Shown here in pieces: positions 10,776-19,368 of a DNA stretch of 64,000 nt. Each line of letters begins with the position of its first letter. Position 1 is the stretch's first letter. The translations under genes and the position numbers were made by a program. The stretch lies in contig NZ_PVTF01000003.1 in assembly GCF_003002815.1 (NCBI RefSeq), forward strand, positions 496,001-560,000. The letters run 5' to 3'. Source of the DNA: Umezawaea tangerina (GTDB lineage Bacteria; Actinomycetota; Actinomycetes; Mycobacteriales; Pseudonocardiaceae). Below the pieces are notes generated by a model that made no database searches, was not told the DNA's origin, and saw only the letters and a list, made by a program, of their open reading frames with translations.

Positions 10776-11519
10776 ATGAGTGCAGGTTCGATCTTCGTCT
10801 GGGAGACCCTCGGCACCGCGATACTGATCTTGCTGGGTACCGCGGTCGTAGCCAACCACGTGCTCCGCAACACCAACGGCAACGGTGCGGGCACCCTGTT
10901 CATCAACTTCGGCTGGGCGTTCGCGGTCTTCACCGGTGCGAGCGTCGCCGCGAAGAGCGGCGCCCACCTCAACCCCGCGGTCACCCTGGGGCTGGCCATC
11001 AGCGGCAAGACCCCCTGGGGCGACGTCCCCGTCTACTTCGCGGGCCAGATGGTCGGCGCCGTCATCGGCGCGATGCTCACCTGGGCCACCTACAAGCTGC
11101 AGTTCGACGCGCACGACGAGCCGGGCGGCACGCTCGGGATCTTCTCCACCGCCCCGACCATCCGCAACACCCCGTGGAACCTCGTCACGGAGATCATCGG
11201 CACGTTCGTGCTCGTCGCGTGGATCCTGCTGAGCCCCGGCGCGAAGATGGCCGAGAACGGCCTGCCGAACTTCGGCAACTCCGCGCTCGGCTACGCGGGT
11301 GTCGCGTTCGTCGTGCTGGTGATCGGTACCTCGCTCGGCGGTCCGACCGGGTACGCCATCAACCCGGCCCGCGACCTCGGCCCCCGCATCGCCTACGCGT
11401 TCCTGATGCCCATCAAGGGCAAGGCCAACCCGGACTGGGGCTACTCCTGGATCCCCGTCGTCGGACCGTTCGTCGGCGGCGCGCTGGCGGCCCTGCTCTA
11501 CCTGGTACTCCCGGTCTGA
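10776..11519 (+). CDS. glpF: glycerol uptake facilitator (MIP/aquaporin family)
   Basis: Six-helix channel protein (247 aa) admitting glycerol by facilitated diffusion. Both pore NPA boxes are present: HLNPAVT and [10 protein letters not shown]. The Asp after the second box is typical of glycerol-conducting aquaglyceroporins rather than water-only aquaporins. Start ATG with GAGGAGG 7 bases upstream. glpK follows after 19 bases, so uptake and phosphorylation are co-expressed. Confidence 0.95.
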   Translation: MSAGSIFVWETLGTAILILLGTAVVANHVLRNTNGNGAGTLFINFGWAFAVFTGASVAAKSGAHLNPAVTLGLAISGKTPWGDVPVYFAGQMVGAVIGAMLTWATYKLQFDAHDEPGGTLGIFSTAPTIRNTPWNLVTEIIGTFVLVAWILLSPGAKMAENGLPNFGNSALGYAGVAFVVLVIGTSLGGPTGYAINPARDLGPRIAYAFLMPIKGKANPDWGYSWIPVVGPFVGGALAALLYLVLPV

Positions 11520-11538
11520 AGATGAGAGGACACCTCGC

Positions 11539-13053
11539 ATGACCCAGTACGTGGCCGCGATCGACCAGGGCACCACCTCGACCAGGTGCATGATCTTCGA
11601 CCACTCCGGTCGGGTCGTCTCGGTCGACCAGAAGGAGCACGAGCAGATCTTCCCCAAGGCGGGATGGGTCGAGCACGACCCGGAGGAGGTCTGGTCGAAC
11701 ACCCGCCAGGTCGCCGCGGGCGCGCTCGCCAAGGCCGACCTGAACGCGAGCGACATCGCCGCGGTCGGCATCACCAACCAGCGCGAGACCGCGGTGGTGT
11801 GGGACAAGACCACCGGCAAGCCCGTGTACAACGCGATCGTCTGGCAGGACACCCGCACCGACAGGATCTGCCAGGAGCTGGAGGCGTTGGGCGGCGGGCA
11901 GGAGCGGTACCGCGAGAAGACCGGCCTGCCGCTGGCGACCTACTTCTCCGGCCCGAAGGTCCGCTGGATCCTGGACAACGTCGACGGCGCCCGCGCCAAG
12001 GCGGAGGCCGGTGACCTGCTGTTCGGCAACATGGACACCTGGGTGCTGTGGAACATGACCGGCGGCGTCGACGGCGGTGTGCACGTCACCGACCCGACGA
12101 ACGCCTCGCGCACCCTGCTGATGGACCTCGACACGCTGACGTGGGACGAGTCCATCGCGTCCGACATGAAGATCCCGCTGTCGATGCTCCCGGAGATCAG
12201 GTCGTCGTCCGAGGTCTACGGCCAGGTCAGGGAACGGGGTGCGCTCGCGGGCCTGCCGATCGCGGGCATCCTCGGCGACCAGCAGGCCGCGACGTTCGGC
12301 CAGGCGTGCCTGTCGCCCGGCGAGGCGAAGAACACCTACGGCACCGGCAACTTCGTGCTGCTCAACACCGGCACGGAGAAGGTGCTCAGCAACAACGGGC
12401 TGCTCACCACGGTCTGCTACAAGATCGGCGACAACGCCACGGTGTACGCCCTGGAGGGCTCCATCGCGGTCACCGGCTCGCTGGTGCAGTGGCTGCGGGA
12501 CAACCTCGGCATGATCGGCACGGCCGCTGAGATCGAGGAGCACGCGCGGTCCGTCGAGGACAACGGCGGCGCGTACTTCGTGCCCGCGTTCTCGGGTCTG
12601 TTCGCGCCGTACTGGCGGTCCGACGCGCGCGGCGCGATCGTCGGCCTCACCCGGTACGTCAACAAGGGCCACCTGGCCCGCGCGGTGCTGGAGGCCACGG
12701 CCTTCCAGTCCCGCGAGGTCATCGACGCCATGAACGCTGACTCGGGTGTGGAGCTGACGTCGTTGAAGGTCGACGGCGGCATGGTCGTCAACGAGCTGCT
12801 CATGCAGTTCCAGGCGGACATCCTGGGCGTGCCGGTCATCCGGCCGGTCGTCGCCGAGACCACCGCGCTCGGCGCCGCCTACGCCGCGGGTCTCGCCGTC
12901 GGGTTCTGGGCTGGTGAGGACGACATCCGCGAGAACTGGGCGCAGGACAAGCAGTGGGACCCGTCCATGGACGAGGACCAGCGGGCCCGCGAGTACAAGA
13001 ACTGGAAGAAGGCCGTCACCCGCACGCTGGACTGGGTCGACAAGGAGGAGTGA
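11539..13053 (+). CDS. glpK: glycerol kinase
   Basis: ATP-dependent kinase (504 aa, standard length) that traps glycerol as glycerol-3-phosphate, the GlpD substrate. FGGY-family features are [19 protein letters not shown] at the N-terminus, the glycerol-site [30 protein letters not shown], and the phosphate loop [11 protein letters not shown]. The C-terminal ATPase lobe contains [15 protein letters not shown]. It is the second gene of glpF-glpK and ends before a strong inverted-repeat terminator at 13106-13154. Confidence 0.97.
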   Translation: MTQYVAAIDQGTTSTRCMIFDHSGRVVSVDQKEHEQIFPKAGWVEHDPEEVWSNTRQVAAGALAKADLNASDIAAVGITNQRETAVVWDKTTGKPVYNAIVWQDTRTDRICQELEALGGGQERYREKTGLPLATYFSGPKVRWILDNVDGARAKAEAGDLLFGNMDTWVLWNMTGGVDGGVHVTDPTNASRTLLMDLDTLTWDESIASDMKIPLSMLPEIRSSSEVYGQVRERGALAGLPIAGILGDQQAATFGQACLSPGEAKNTYGTGNFVLLNTGTEKVLSNNGLLTTVCYKIGDNATVYALEGSIAVTGSLVQWLRDNLGMIGTAAEIEEHARSVEDNGGAYFVPAFSGLFAPYWRSDARGAIVGLTRYVNKGHLARAVLEATAFQSREVIDAMNADSGVELTSLKVDGGMVVNELLMQFQADILGVPVIRPVVAETTALGAAYAAGLAVGFWAGEDDIRENWAQDKQWDPSMDEDQRAREYKNWKKAVTRTLDWVDKEE

Positions 13054-13105
13054 TCACCAGGATGAAGGACCACCGCGCGAGGTCGCGTCGGTAGGTCGGG
13101 TCGCC

Positions 13106-13154
13106 ATTCTTTCGAGCCGGGCGGGGACGGAGTCTCTGCCCGGCTCGAAAGAAT
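13106..13154. terminator. bidirectional terminator hairpin between glpK and lpdA
   Basis: Perfect 17-bp arms ATTCTTTCGAGCCGGGC (13106-13122) and its complement (13138-13154) with a 15-base loop, between convergent genes. The A/T-rich stem ends give T-runs on both strands, as in an intrinsic terminator. Confidence 0.75.
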
Positions 13155-13215
13155 CGAGGCTCGACGTGCCGACTCCCGGCGACCGAGCCGCCGTCTGCGG
13201 AGCAGCGGCCATGTT

Positions 13216-14616
13216 TCAGTCCAGGTCGTCGTGGCGCATGAGCTGGCGGCCGGACTCGGTGATGGAGCCCGAGAGGGACGGGTAGACGGAGAACGTGGTG
13301 GCGAGGTCTTCCACGGTGAGCTGGTTCTGCACGCTCAGCGCGATCGGCAGGATCAGCTCGCTGGCGTTCGGGGCGACCACGACGCCGCCGATGACCACGC
13401 CGGTTGCCGGGCGGCAGAACAGCTTCACGAAGCCGCGGCGCAGGCCCTCCATCTTGGCGCGGGGGTTCGTGGCGAGCGGCAGCATGATCGTGCGGGCCGG
13501 GACCTTGCCGGAGTCGATCGCCTGCTGGCTGATGCCGACGTTGGCGATCTCCGGGTTGGTGAACACGTTCGCGGCGACCGTCTTGAGCTTGATCGGGCTG
13601 ACGCCCTCGCCCAGCGCGTGCCACATCGCGATCCGGCCCTGCATGGCCGCGACCGACGCCAGCAGCATCAGGCCGGTGCAGTCGCCCGCCGCGTAGACGC
13701 CGGAGACGTTCGTGCGCGACACCCGGTCGACCGGGATGTACCCGCCGCGCCCGAGCTCGATGCCGATCTTGTCCAGGCCGATGTCGGTGGTGTTGGGCAC
13801 CGAGCCGACCGCCACGAGGGCGTGGCTGGCCTCGACCACGCGACCGTCCTCCAGGTGGATCTTCACGCCGTCGCCGACGTTCTCCACCTTCTCGGCCCGC
13901 GCGTGCTTCACGACCTCCGTGCCGCGTTCCGCGAACACGTCCTCCAGCACCGCCGCCGCGTCCGCGTCCTCGTGCGGCAGCACCCGGTCGCGGCTGGAGA
14001 TCATGGTGACCTTCACGCCCAGCTCGGTGTACGCCGAGGCGAACTCGACACCCGTGACACCCGAGCCGACCACGGCCAGGTGCTCGGGGAGCTCGGGCAG
14101 GTCGTAGATCTGCCGCCAGTTCAGGACGCGCTTGCCGTCGGGCTCGGCACCGGGCAACACGCGCGGGGTCGCACCTGTGGCGATCAACACCACGTCGGCC
14201 GACAGCGTCTCCGACGCGCCCGAGCTCTCGACCACGATCCGGTGCTGCGCGAGCCCCCGCGAGTCGTCGCAGAACTTCGCCGTCCCGGTGATGATCTGCA
14301 CCCCCTCGCGCTGCAGCCGCGCACGGATGTCCGCCGACTGCGCCAGCGCAAGGCCCTTCACCCGTCCGTGCACCACCGGCAGGTCCACCACGGCGGCGTC
14401 GTTGTCGGCGCCGATGCCCAGCTCACCGGCGTTGCGGAACGCGCTGCGACCACCCGCGGAGGCGATGAACGTCTTCGACGGCACGCAGTCGTAGAGCACG
14501 CACGCGCCCCCCACGCCGTCCGTCTCCACGACCGTCACTTCGGCCCCGTGCTGAGCTGCGACGAGCGCGGCTTCGTACCCAGCCGGGCCGCCGCCCATGA
14601 TGACGATGCGGGTCAC
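13216..14616 (-). CDS. lpdA: NAD(P)H quinone reductase LpdA (flavoprotein disulfide reductase family)
   Basis: FAD enzyme (466 aa) of the lipoamide-dehydrogenase fold. The FAD motif is IVIMGGGPAGYEAALVAAQ, a CX4C pair sits in GGACVLYDCVPSK, the NAD(P) motif is AVVGSGVTGVEFASAYTE, and the second FAD contact is VYAAGDCTG. The C-terminus reads VYPSLSGSITES where true lipoamide dehydrogenases have HPTxxE, so the catalytic His-Glu pair is missing. This matches the mycobacterial LpdA (Rv3303c) quinone-reductase branch as I recall it. Start GTG with GAGGAGG 7 bases upstream. It faces a gamma-glutamylcyclotransferase-like gene, as Rv3303c faces Rv3304. Confidence 0.85.
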   Translation of the reverse strand: MTRIVIMGGGPAGYEAALVAAQHGAEVTVVETDGVGGACVLYDCVPSKTFIASAGGRSAFRNAGELGIGADNDAAVVDLPVVHGRVKGLALAQSADIRARLQREGVQIITGTAKFCDDSRGLAQHRIVVESSGASETLSADVVLIATGATPRVLPGAEPDGKRVLNWRQIYDLPELPEHLAVVGSGVTGVEFASAYTELGVKVTMISSRDRVLPHEDADAAAVLEDVFAERGTEVVKHARAEKVENVGDGVKIHLEDGRVVEASHALVAVGSVPNTTDIGLDKIGIELGRGGYIPVDRVSRTNVSGVYAAGDCTGLMLLASVAAMQGRIAMWHALGEGVSPIKLKTVAANVFTNPEIANVGISQQAIDSGKVPARTIMLPLATNPRAKMEGLRRGFVKLFCRPATGVVIGGVVVAPNASELILPIALSVQNQLTVEDLATTFSVYPSLSGSITESGRQLMRHDDLD

Positions 14617-14722
14617 GCCAGATCCTCCTCAGACAGCGGCAACGGCCGCGGTCAACCGTACGCGGTCGGGTCGATCTCCGTGTCGCGCGGTCTGGTGTTC
14701 CTCAAGGTGATCGCGGGGTCGC

Positions 14723-14728
14723 TAGGCT
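14723..14728 (+). promoter_or_regulatory. -10 element TAGGCT, probable leaderless start
   Basis: TAGGCT ends 7 bases before GTG 14736, and no Shine-Dalgarno lies between them. Confidence 0.45.
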
Positions 14729-14735
14729 GTCGGTC

Positions 14736-15188
14736 GTGCCGCTCTATGCCGCGTACGGGTCGAACATGGATCCGAACCAGATGATGGAGCGAGCCCCCTA
14801 CTCCCCGATGGCGGGGACTGGCTGGCTCGCGGGTTGGCGTCTGTCGTTCGGTGGCGAGGACCTCGGCTGGGAGGGCGCTCTCGCCACCATCGTCGAAGAC
14901 CCGGAAGCCCAGACCTTCGCAGTCCTCTACGACGTCAGCCCACGCGACGAGTCGCGCCTGGACAGGTGGGAAGGCGCACTGGGCCTCTACAAGAAGATCC
15001 GCCTCAGAGTCCAGACCCTCGAAGGCTCCGTCGTCGCCTGGCTCTACGTCCTGGACGCCTACGAAGGCGGCCTACCGTTAGCCAGGTACCTCGGCGTCGT
15101 CTCCGACGCCGCAGAAGCCGCAGGCGCCCCAGACGACTACGTAGCCGACCTCCGCACCAAACCCTGCCGCGGCATCGGCTCCGGCTGA
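14736..15188 (+). CDS. gamma-glutamylcyclotransferase-like (AIG2/BtrG fold) protein
   Basis: A 150-aa protein starting MPLYAAYGSNMDPNQM, the YGSN signature that binds the gamma-glutamyl moiety in GGCT-fold enzymes. These enzymes release 5-oxoproline from gamma-glutamyl amines or peptides. The fold continues with LAGWRLSFGG, the strand/acid region LYDVSPRDESRLDRWEG and YLGVVSDAAEAAG. Exact substrate unknown. The GTG start has a TAGGCT -10 just 7 bases upstream and no Shine-Dalgarno, so the transcript is probably leaderless. Counterpart of M. tuberculosis Rv3304 by position next to lpdA. Confidence 0.8.
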   Translation: MPLYAAYGSNMDPNQMMERAPYSPMAGTGWLAGWRLSFGGEDLGWEGALATIVEDPEAQTFAVLYDVSPRDESRLDRWEGALGLYKKIRLRVQTLEGSVVAWLYVLDAYEGGLPLARYLGVVSDAAEAAGAPDDYVADLRTKPCRGIGSG

Positions 15189-15593
15189 CAACAGCAACAA
15201 AGCCCAAGCCCAAGCACAAGCAAAGCCACTGCCCCAAAGCGACGGCGACGGCGACGGCGAAGCCGAGCACCAACGACCCGCCCTAAAGCCGATTGACCAG
15301 CACAAGCAGGCCAACCGGCAACGGAACGTGGCCGATTTTACTTGGGGTTTTTGGGCCTAAAATTAGTCGGCGGGCAGGCTCTACCACCTGCCCTTTTTCG
15401 CCCGACGAGGCCCAAAAAGAGGGGCCCCAAGTCAAATCGGCCACAGCACGACGCAACCGAGCTCACCTCTAGCCCCACACGCACTGAGCGGCGCTTCCAG
15501 CCCCATGCGCTCCCGAGCACACACCTAGCCCCACGCGCTCCGAGCAGCAGCCCCAGCCACCCAAAAACCAGCCACCCAAAACCCAGCCAACCC
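15189..15593. other. 405-base spacer with 113-base structured element and low-complexity flanks
   Basis: No gene supported. 15189-15300 is CAAGC/CAACA-rich low-complexity sequence. 15330-15442 is a structured element, copy 1 of 2. 15443-15593 has degenerate repeats of AGCCCCACGCGCTC and CAGCCACCCAAAA before the espG stop. Confidence 0.7.
15330..15442 (+). repeat. structured 113-base element, copy 1
   Basis: Begins GGCCGATTTTACTTGGGG and ends CCCCAAGTCAAATCGGCC, so the termini pair. Nested inside are TTTTGGGCCT/AGGCCCAAAAA and a core hairpin GGGCAGG (15372-15378), loop CTCTACCA, CCTGCCC (15387-15393). A second copy of equal length lies at 51650-51762 with compensatory stem changes. Both copies sit about 140-150 bases downstream of a plus-strand gene. 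Confidence 0.8.
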
Positions 15594-16394
15594 TCAAACC
15601 AGCTCATCCAACAGCTCACCAACATGATGGACCAACCGCCGTGCGTCCACCGGCGAGATCGTGCTCCAAGGCTCCTGCCCCGGCGACGCCCGCCTCATCT
15701 GCACGTACCGCCCCTCAGGCGTGTCGTAAAAAGCCACCACCCGCTCCGGCCTACGCCTCTTCCCCCACTTGTCCCGCGCCGCGGCCCCGAACTGCCCCCG
15801 GCTCCCCGCGTCCCTCATCATCTCGACCAACGTCTGCGCGTCCGCCCCGCGCACCCCGCGAGCCACCAACGCCTGCTCAAGCCCGTCCGGCGTCCCCGCC
15901 GCGGCGGCCGCCGCATCCAGGTCCGCGCTCGGCAGCGTGATCGAGTGCCCCGGACCCGCGGGCGCCGATGGCAGCACCGACAGGGCCTCCCGAGGCAGTC
16001 CTTCCCCGGAAGCGGCCCGCAGGGTCAGCCGGTCGTCGTCCAGCACGGCGAGCACCCCCGACTGCCCCTTCGCCGCCGCCAGCACCCGCACGCTCCGCCC
16101 CAGCCACAGCCGCCCGTCGACCTCGGTCTGCGGGCGGTTCAGCAGGTGCAGCAGGTCTTCGAGCACGGGGTCCAGCGAGGACGGCCTGCCCAGGCCGCGC
16201 TGGTCGAGCCCGGCCCACACCTGGCGTTCCAGCTCGGCCCGTTCGGCGTGCGTCTTCCCCGGTGACGGCACCTTCAGCACCAGCGGCATGACCTCCAGCC
16301 GCAGGTGCTCCCAGAGGACGTCGAACTCCAGGGTCGAGATGGTGACCGGTTCGTGCAGGTCGGCCGTGCCCAGGTCCACTCCGAACGTCGTCAT
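15594..16394 (-). CDS. ESX secretion-associated protein EspG family
   Basis: A 266-aa protein resembling EspG, the cytosolic chaperone that binds cognate PPE proteins and delivers them to the type VII (ESX) secretion machine. The N-terminus VTISTLEFDVLWEHLRLE matches the family opening, followed by the central LLHLLNRPQTEVDGRLWLG and the late segments GSRGQFGAAARDKWG and VVAFYDTPEGRYVQMR. ATG 16394 overlaps the PPE gene stop by one base (TGATG), so it is translated with its predicted client. No ESX core components (EccC, EccD) are in the window, so this cassette must use machinery encoded elsewhere. Confidence 0.8.
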   Translation of the reverse strand: MTTFGVDLGTADLHEPVTISTLEFDVLWEHLRLEVMPLVLKVPSPGKTHAERAELERQVWAGLDQRGLGRPSSLDPVLEDLLHLLNRPQTEVDGRLWLGRSVRVLAAAKGQSGVLAVLDDDRLTLRAASGEGLPREALSVLPSAPAGPGHSITLPSADLDAAAAAAGTPDGLEQALVARGVRGADAQTLVEMMRDAGSRGQFGAAARDKWGKRRRPERVVAFYDTPEGRYVQMRRASPGQEPWSTISPVDARRLVHHVGELLDELV

Positions 16395-17665
16395 CAGGGG
16401 TTCTGGTTCTCCCCGATGACCGGCGGCGAGATCATCCCGCCGATGCCGTAGATGTCGTCGGTCTCGCGCAGGTAGTCGGCGGCGTTGTGCTCGCCGTCCT
16501 CTTCCTCCTCGGCCCGGCCGCCGACGTTGCCGAACGGGTCGAACGCGCTGTTCTGCGCGGGGACCATCGGCGTCGCGCGGCGGTGCACCGTGTCGTTGTC
16601 GGCCGTCGACGTCGCCGAGCCGCCACCGGAGGGGCCGCCGAGGCCGGAGGCCATGCCGTGCTGGGCGGTGGGGGTGGCGATCGGGCCGAACTCGGCCCCG
16701 CTGGCGACGGTCACGCCGGACTGGCGGCCCGCGCCCGCGGCACCGGAACCGGCACCGCCCGCGCCCTGGCCGGACGCGTGCTCGGCGTGCGTGGAGTCCG
16801 ACGAGGACTTGTCCTTCTTGGACCCGGCCCGCCCGCCCGCGCCGATCACGCCGCTGCCGGAGCCGGAGCCGGACGCGCCGAGCGAGGTGGACCCGCCGCC
16901 GTTGGCCGTCTTGGTGGAGCCCGCGGTGGAGGCCGTGCCGCTCGGGGCCGCCCCGGCCGCGCGGGTGGTCGACGAGGACGTGCCCGACGCGGAGCCCGCC
17001 GGTCGCGCGCCGCCCTGCGCGGGCACGCGCGCGCCGCCGCCGATGCCGACACCGCCCGCGACCACGCCGTAGCCGCCGCCGAGGTTGCCGCTGATGCCGT
17101 GCACGTTGCCCAGCGAGGACTGCGAGGCGTTGATGACCAGCTGGGGAGGCTGGTGGAACTGGCCGAGGGTGCTGGTGTTCGTGCTGGTGCTCGACGCGTA
17201 GGTGGCCATGACCTCGCGGGCGCGCTGCTCGGCGGCGCCGTGGGCCTTCTCCTGCACCTCGTAGTCGGTCTGGCCGCCGACGAGGTGCGTCAGCGCGCTC
17301 AGGATCGTGCCGGGGTCCTCCGCCGTGACGGGCACGGGCGCGGGCATGTCGGAGCGGGCCTTGCTGATGAAGTCGGCCTGCATCTCGGCCGAGACGCGCA
17401 TCACGTCGGCACCGGTGCGGGCGTCGTCCGCCCACGCCGCGAGGGGGTTGAGGCCCGCGCGCGCCTGGTCGGCCGCCGCGCCCTCCCAGACCGCTCCGGA
17501 CCTCTGCACACCCTTGTGGAGCTCGTTGTTGATCTCCGTCATGGCCGCCGAGATGCCGTGCCACCGCTCCATGGAGGCGTGCGACGCCTTGGGACCGGGG
17601 CCCGAGTTGATCTGCTTGTAGAGCTCCTCGTGGCTGTACCCGCTCCAGCGGTGTCCGTCGGGCAT
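16394..17665 (-). CDS. PPE-domain/WXG-fold ESX substrate with low-complexity C-terminus
   Basis: A 423-aa probable type VII secretion substrate. Residues 1-170 form an alpha-helical PPE-like domain (HEELYKQINSG, MERWHGISAAMTEINNEL) with a W-x-G turn in GAVWEGAAADQAR. The remainder is Gly/Ser/Ala-rich and presumably disordered (GGGYGVVAGGVGIGGG), ending in an acidic tail (RAEEEEDGEHNAADYL). The preceding WXG-like gene and following espG gene are the usual partners. The substrate and role outside the cell are unknown. Confidence 0.75.
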   Translation of the reverse strand: MPDGHRWSGYSHEELYKQINSGPGPKASHASMERWHGISAAMTEINNELHKGVQRSGAVWEGAAADQARAGLNPLAAWADDARTGADVMRVSAEMQADFISKARSDMPAPVPVTAEDPGTILSALTHLVGGQTDYEVQEKAHGAAEQRAREVMATYASSTSTNTSTLGQFHQPPQLVINASQSSLGNVHGISGNLGGGYGVVAGGVGIGGGARVPAQGGARPAGSASGTSSSTTRAAGAAPSGTASTAGSTKTANGGGSTSLGASGSGSGSGVIGAGGRAGSKKDKSSSDSTHAEHASGQGAGGAGSGAAGAGRQSGVTVASGAEFGPIATPTAQHGMASGLGGPSGGGSATSTADNDTVHRRATPMVPAQNSAFDPFGNVGGRAEEEEDGEHNAADYLRETDDIYGIGGMISPPVIGENQNP

Positions 17666-17708
17666 GATGACGATTCCCCTCAGTTTCGCGACCGGTCCGG
17701 CGGCTGCG

Positions 17709-18077
17709 TCAGCATCCGCCCTGCTGCTGCATCAACCCGGTGGCGTCCTCATCCATCCTGCGGTACTGCTGTTCGACCAGGTCCAGCGCGTCCATGGCGG
17801 ACTTCAGCTGCTGCTGGTAGCTCTGCAGCGCGCCCAGCGCCGAGTCCCCGGACTCGAAGGCGCGCTCGTTGAACTTCTCGGCGGCCTCCTGGCTCACCCC
17901 GTCGCCCGCCCAGGGTCGCACCCTGACCTCGGTGACGGCGAGCTCGATCTGCTCGTCCAGTTTCGTCAGCGCGGACGTGAAGGCGCTGCGGAGGCTGGGG
18001 ATGGCCCCCTGATCCACGCTGAGCGTGTGCGATGACAGGAACGCCTCGACGTCTGCACCACTAACCTCGGACGGCAT
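17709..18077 (-). CDS. WXG100-like ESX substrate / partner
   Basis: A helical protein of 122 aa with the layout of WXG100 proteins: helix, turn, helix (SLRSAFTSALTKLDEQIELA; ALGALQSYQQQLKSAMDAL). The turn reads RPWAGDGVSQEAAEKF, so W-x-G is present as WAG. ATG 18077 is chosen because AGGAGG lies 5-6 bases upstream. An earlier ATG (18122) would add 15 residues containing a TAGAGT that looks like the -10. It ends CysGly-rich (QQQGGC). The PPE gene follows after 43 bases. Confidence 0.7.
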   Translation of the reverse strand: MPSEVSGADVEAFLSSHTLSVDQGAIPSLRSAFTSALTKLDEQIELAVTEVRVRPWAGDGVSQEAAEKFNERAFESGDSALGALQSYQQQLKSAMDALDLVEQQYRRMDEDATGLMQQQGGC

Positions 18078-18170
18078 CCCGGCCTCCTGCGTAACGTCGT
18101 TCTCGGTCGACACTCTAGCCATCTCAGCGGGTTCCCAGGGAGGGGCCGAACGGAGGTCCCCCCGTGTGGG

Positions 18171-18761
18171 TCAGCGCCGTTCGAGCAAACCGGTCAACGC
18201 GGCCTCCGCCGCGCGTTCCGCGCCCGCACAGAGGGTGTCCTGCGTGGCCTTCTTCTCGTTACCGCCGTCGCGGAACATCACGTCCACGAACTGCCCTTCC
18301 GCCACGTCGACCTCCACGTTGCACACCTCGTCGAGCCCCGGTGTCCTCACGACCATCGCCGGGAACCCGCCGATGGTCGTGAACTGCGGCTCGACCTGGG
18401 AGTTCTCGGACAGCCACACCCCGACCCCTTCCACTGTGACGAGCGCGAGCCGCATCACGTTCCCACTGATCCCGCTCCGGAACGAACACGCCTTCGACTC
18501 CCCGAAGGCGGCGTCGACGTAGCCGTTGGGATCGTGGTCGAGGCTGAGCTGCGCCCGCTGCTCCTCGCTGAGCACCGTGCACGGGTCCAGGCCGTCGAGG
18601 CGGATCTCACTCGGTCGCGGCAGCAGCGGCTGCCGCGTGGTCGTCGTGACCTCGGGCGTCGGGCTCGCGGACCCCTTGTCCGCGGTGGGGTGCGTCGGCG
18701 TGGTGCAGCCGACCAGGATCAGCGCAGGTAGGGCGAGTGCGATTCGCAGGGGACGCCGCAT
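18171..18761 (-). CDS. DUF3558-family lipoprotein
   Basis: A 196-aa lipoprotein. The signal sequence MRRPLRIALALPALILVGC ends in a lipobox (LVGC), followed by a Thr/Pro-rich linker and a DUF3558-like domain: DGLDPCTVLSEEQRAQLSL, a central CSFRSG and GGFPAMVVRTPG. Such lipoproteins recur beside ESX/WXG genes in actinomycetes; their function is unknown. ATG 18761 is preferred over GTG 18785 because TACGGT stands 8 bases before it and the signal peptide then starts correctly. Confidence 0.75.
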   Translation of the reverse strand: MRRPLRIALALPALILVGCTTPTHPTADKGSASPTPEVTTTTRQPLLPRPSEIRLDGLDPCTVLSEEQRAQLSLDHDPNGYVDAAFGESKACSFRSGISGNVMRLALVTVEGVGVWLSENSQVEPQFTTIGGFPAMVVRTPGLDEVCNVEVDVAEGQFVDVMFRDGGNEKKATQDTLCAGAERAAEAALTGLLERR

Positions 18762-18769
18762 GACCGCAT

Positions 18770-18775
18770 ACCGTA
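18770..18775 (-). promoter_or_regulatory. -10 element TACGGT upstream of DUF3558 lipoprotein
   Basis: TACGGT on the minus strand, 8 bases before ATG 18761. It is consistent with a leaderless or near-leaderless transcript. Confidence 0.3.
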
Positions 18776-18807
18776 GTGCTGACACCCGGTACGTCCACGT
18801 CGGCGGG

Positions 18808-19356
18808 TCACCGGTCGGTCTCCAAGCGCGACCAGATCAGCAGGTCGTGCTGCTCCCCCTGGACCGACTGGGCGCCCCGAAGTCGACCCTCCAGGGTGAA
18901 CCCCAGCTTCTCGGCCACGCGCTGTGACGACACGTTGTCGACGGCGTGCCGGTAGCTGATCCGGTGCAGGTCGACGCCCCCGAAACCGAACCTGATCACG
19001 GCCCCGGCCGCCTCCGTGGCGATGCCCCGACCGCGGTGCCCGGCACCGGTCCAGCAGACGAGCTCGGCCGACCGGTTGTGCGGGTCGAGGTCCTTCAGCG
19101 CGATCTCCCCGACGGGACGGCCCAGCAGCTGGTCGCACACCGCCCACGAGTAGCGCTGGTCGCTCTCCCACTGCCACGCCCGGAACTCCACGTACTTGCG
19201 CGCGGCGGCCTCGTCGTCGACGAGCAGCCCGCCCTGCCAGCGGCGGATCCCGGGATCGGCGAACGCGGCCACCAGCGCCGCGCTGTCGTCGATCCGGTCG
19301 TCCGCGCGCAGCTGCCGCAGGTAGTGCTCGCCCGCGTTGATCTCGACTGGCTCCAC
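18808..19356 (-). CDS. GNAT family N-acetyltransferase (RimJ/RimL type)
   Basis: Acetyl-CoA-dependent acetyltransferase (182 aa) of the RimJ/RimL branch that modifies N-termini or small molecules; target unknown. Motifs are FADPGIRRWQGG, GEIALKDLDPHNRSAELVCW, the acetyl-CoA loop GAGHRGRGIATEA, and DNVSSQRVAEKLGFTLEGRLRG near the C-terminus. GTG 19356 has TAACCT 6 bases upstream, so it is probably leaderless. The TAA of that hexamer is also the stop codon of the upstream HAD gene. Confidence 0.85.
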   Translation of the reverse strand: MEPVEINAGEHYLRQLRADDRIDDSAALVAAFADPGIRRWQGGLLVDDEAAARKYVEFRAWQWESDQRYSWAVCDQLLGRPVGEIALKDLDPHNRSAELVCWTGAGHRGRGIATEAAGAVIRFGFGGVDLHRISYRHAVDNVSSQRVAEKLGFTLEGRLRGAQSVQGEQHDLLIWSRLETDR

Positions 19357-19362
19357 GGCCCC

Positions 19363-19368
19363 AGGTTA
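19363..19368 (-). promoter_or_regulatory. -10 element TAACCT overlapping the HAD stop codon
   Basis: Minus-strand TAACCT with 6 bases to GTG 19356. Its TAA is the stop codon of the HAD gene, so the promoter is embedded at the end of the upstream reading frame. Confidence 0.45.

Noticed and set aside
15342-15600. MGFLGL-beginning frames in both structured elements (also near 51662)
   Set aside because: The shared start comes from the duplicated element; the frames diverge into low-complexity sequence straight after, with no ribosome site.
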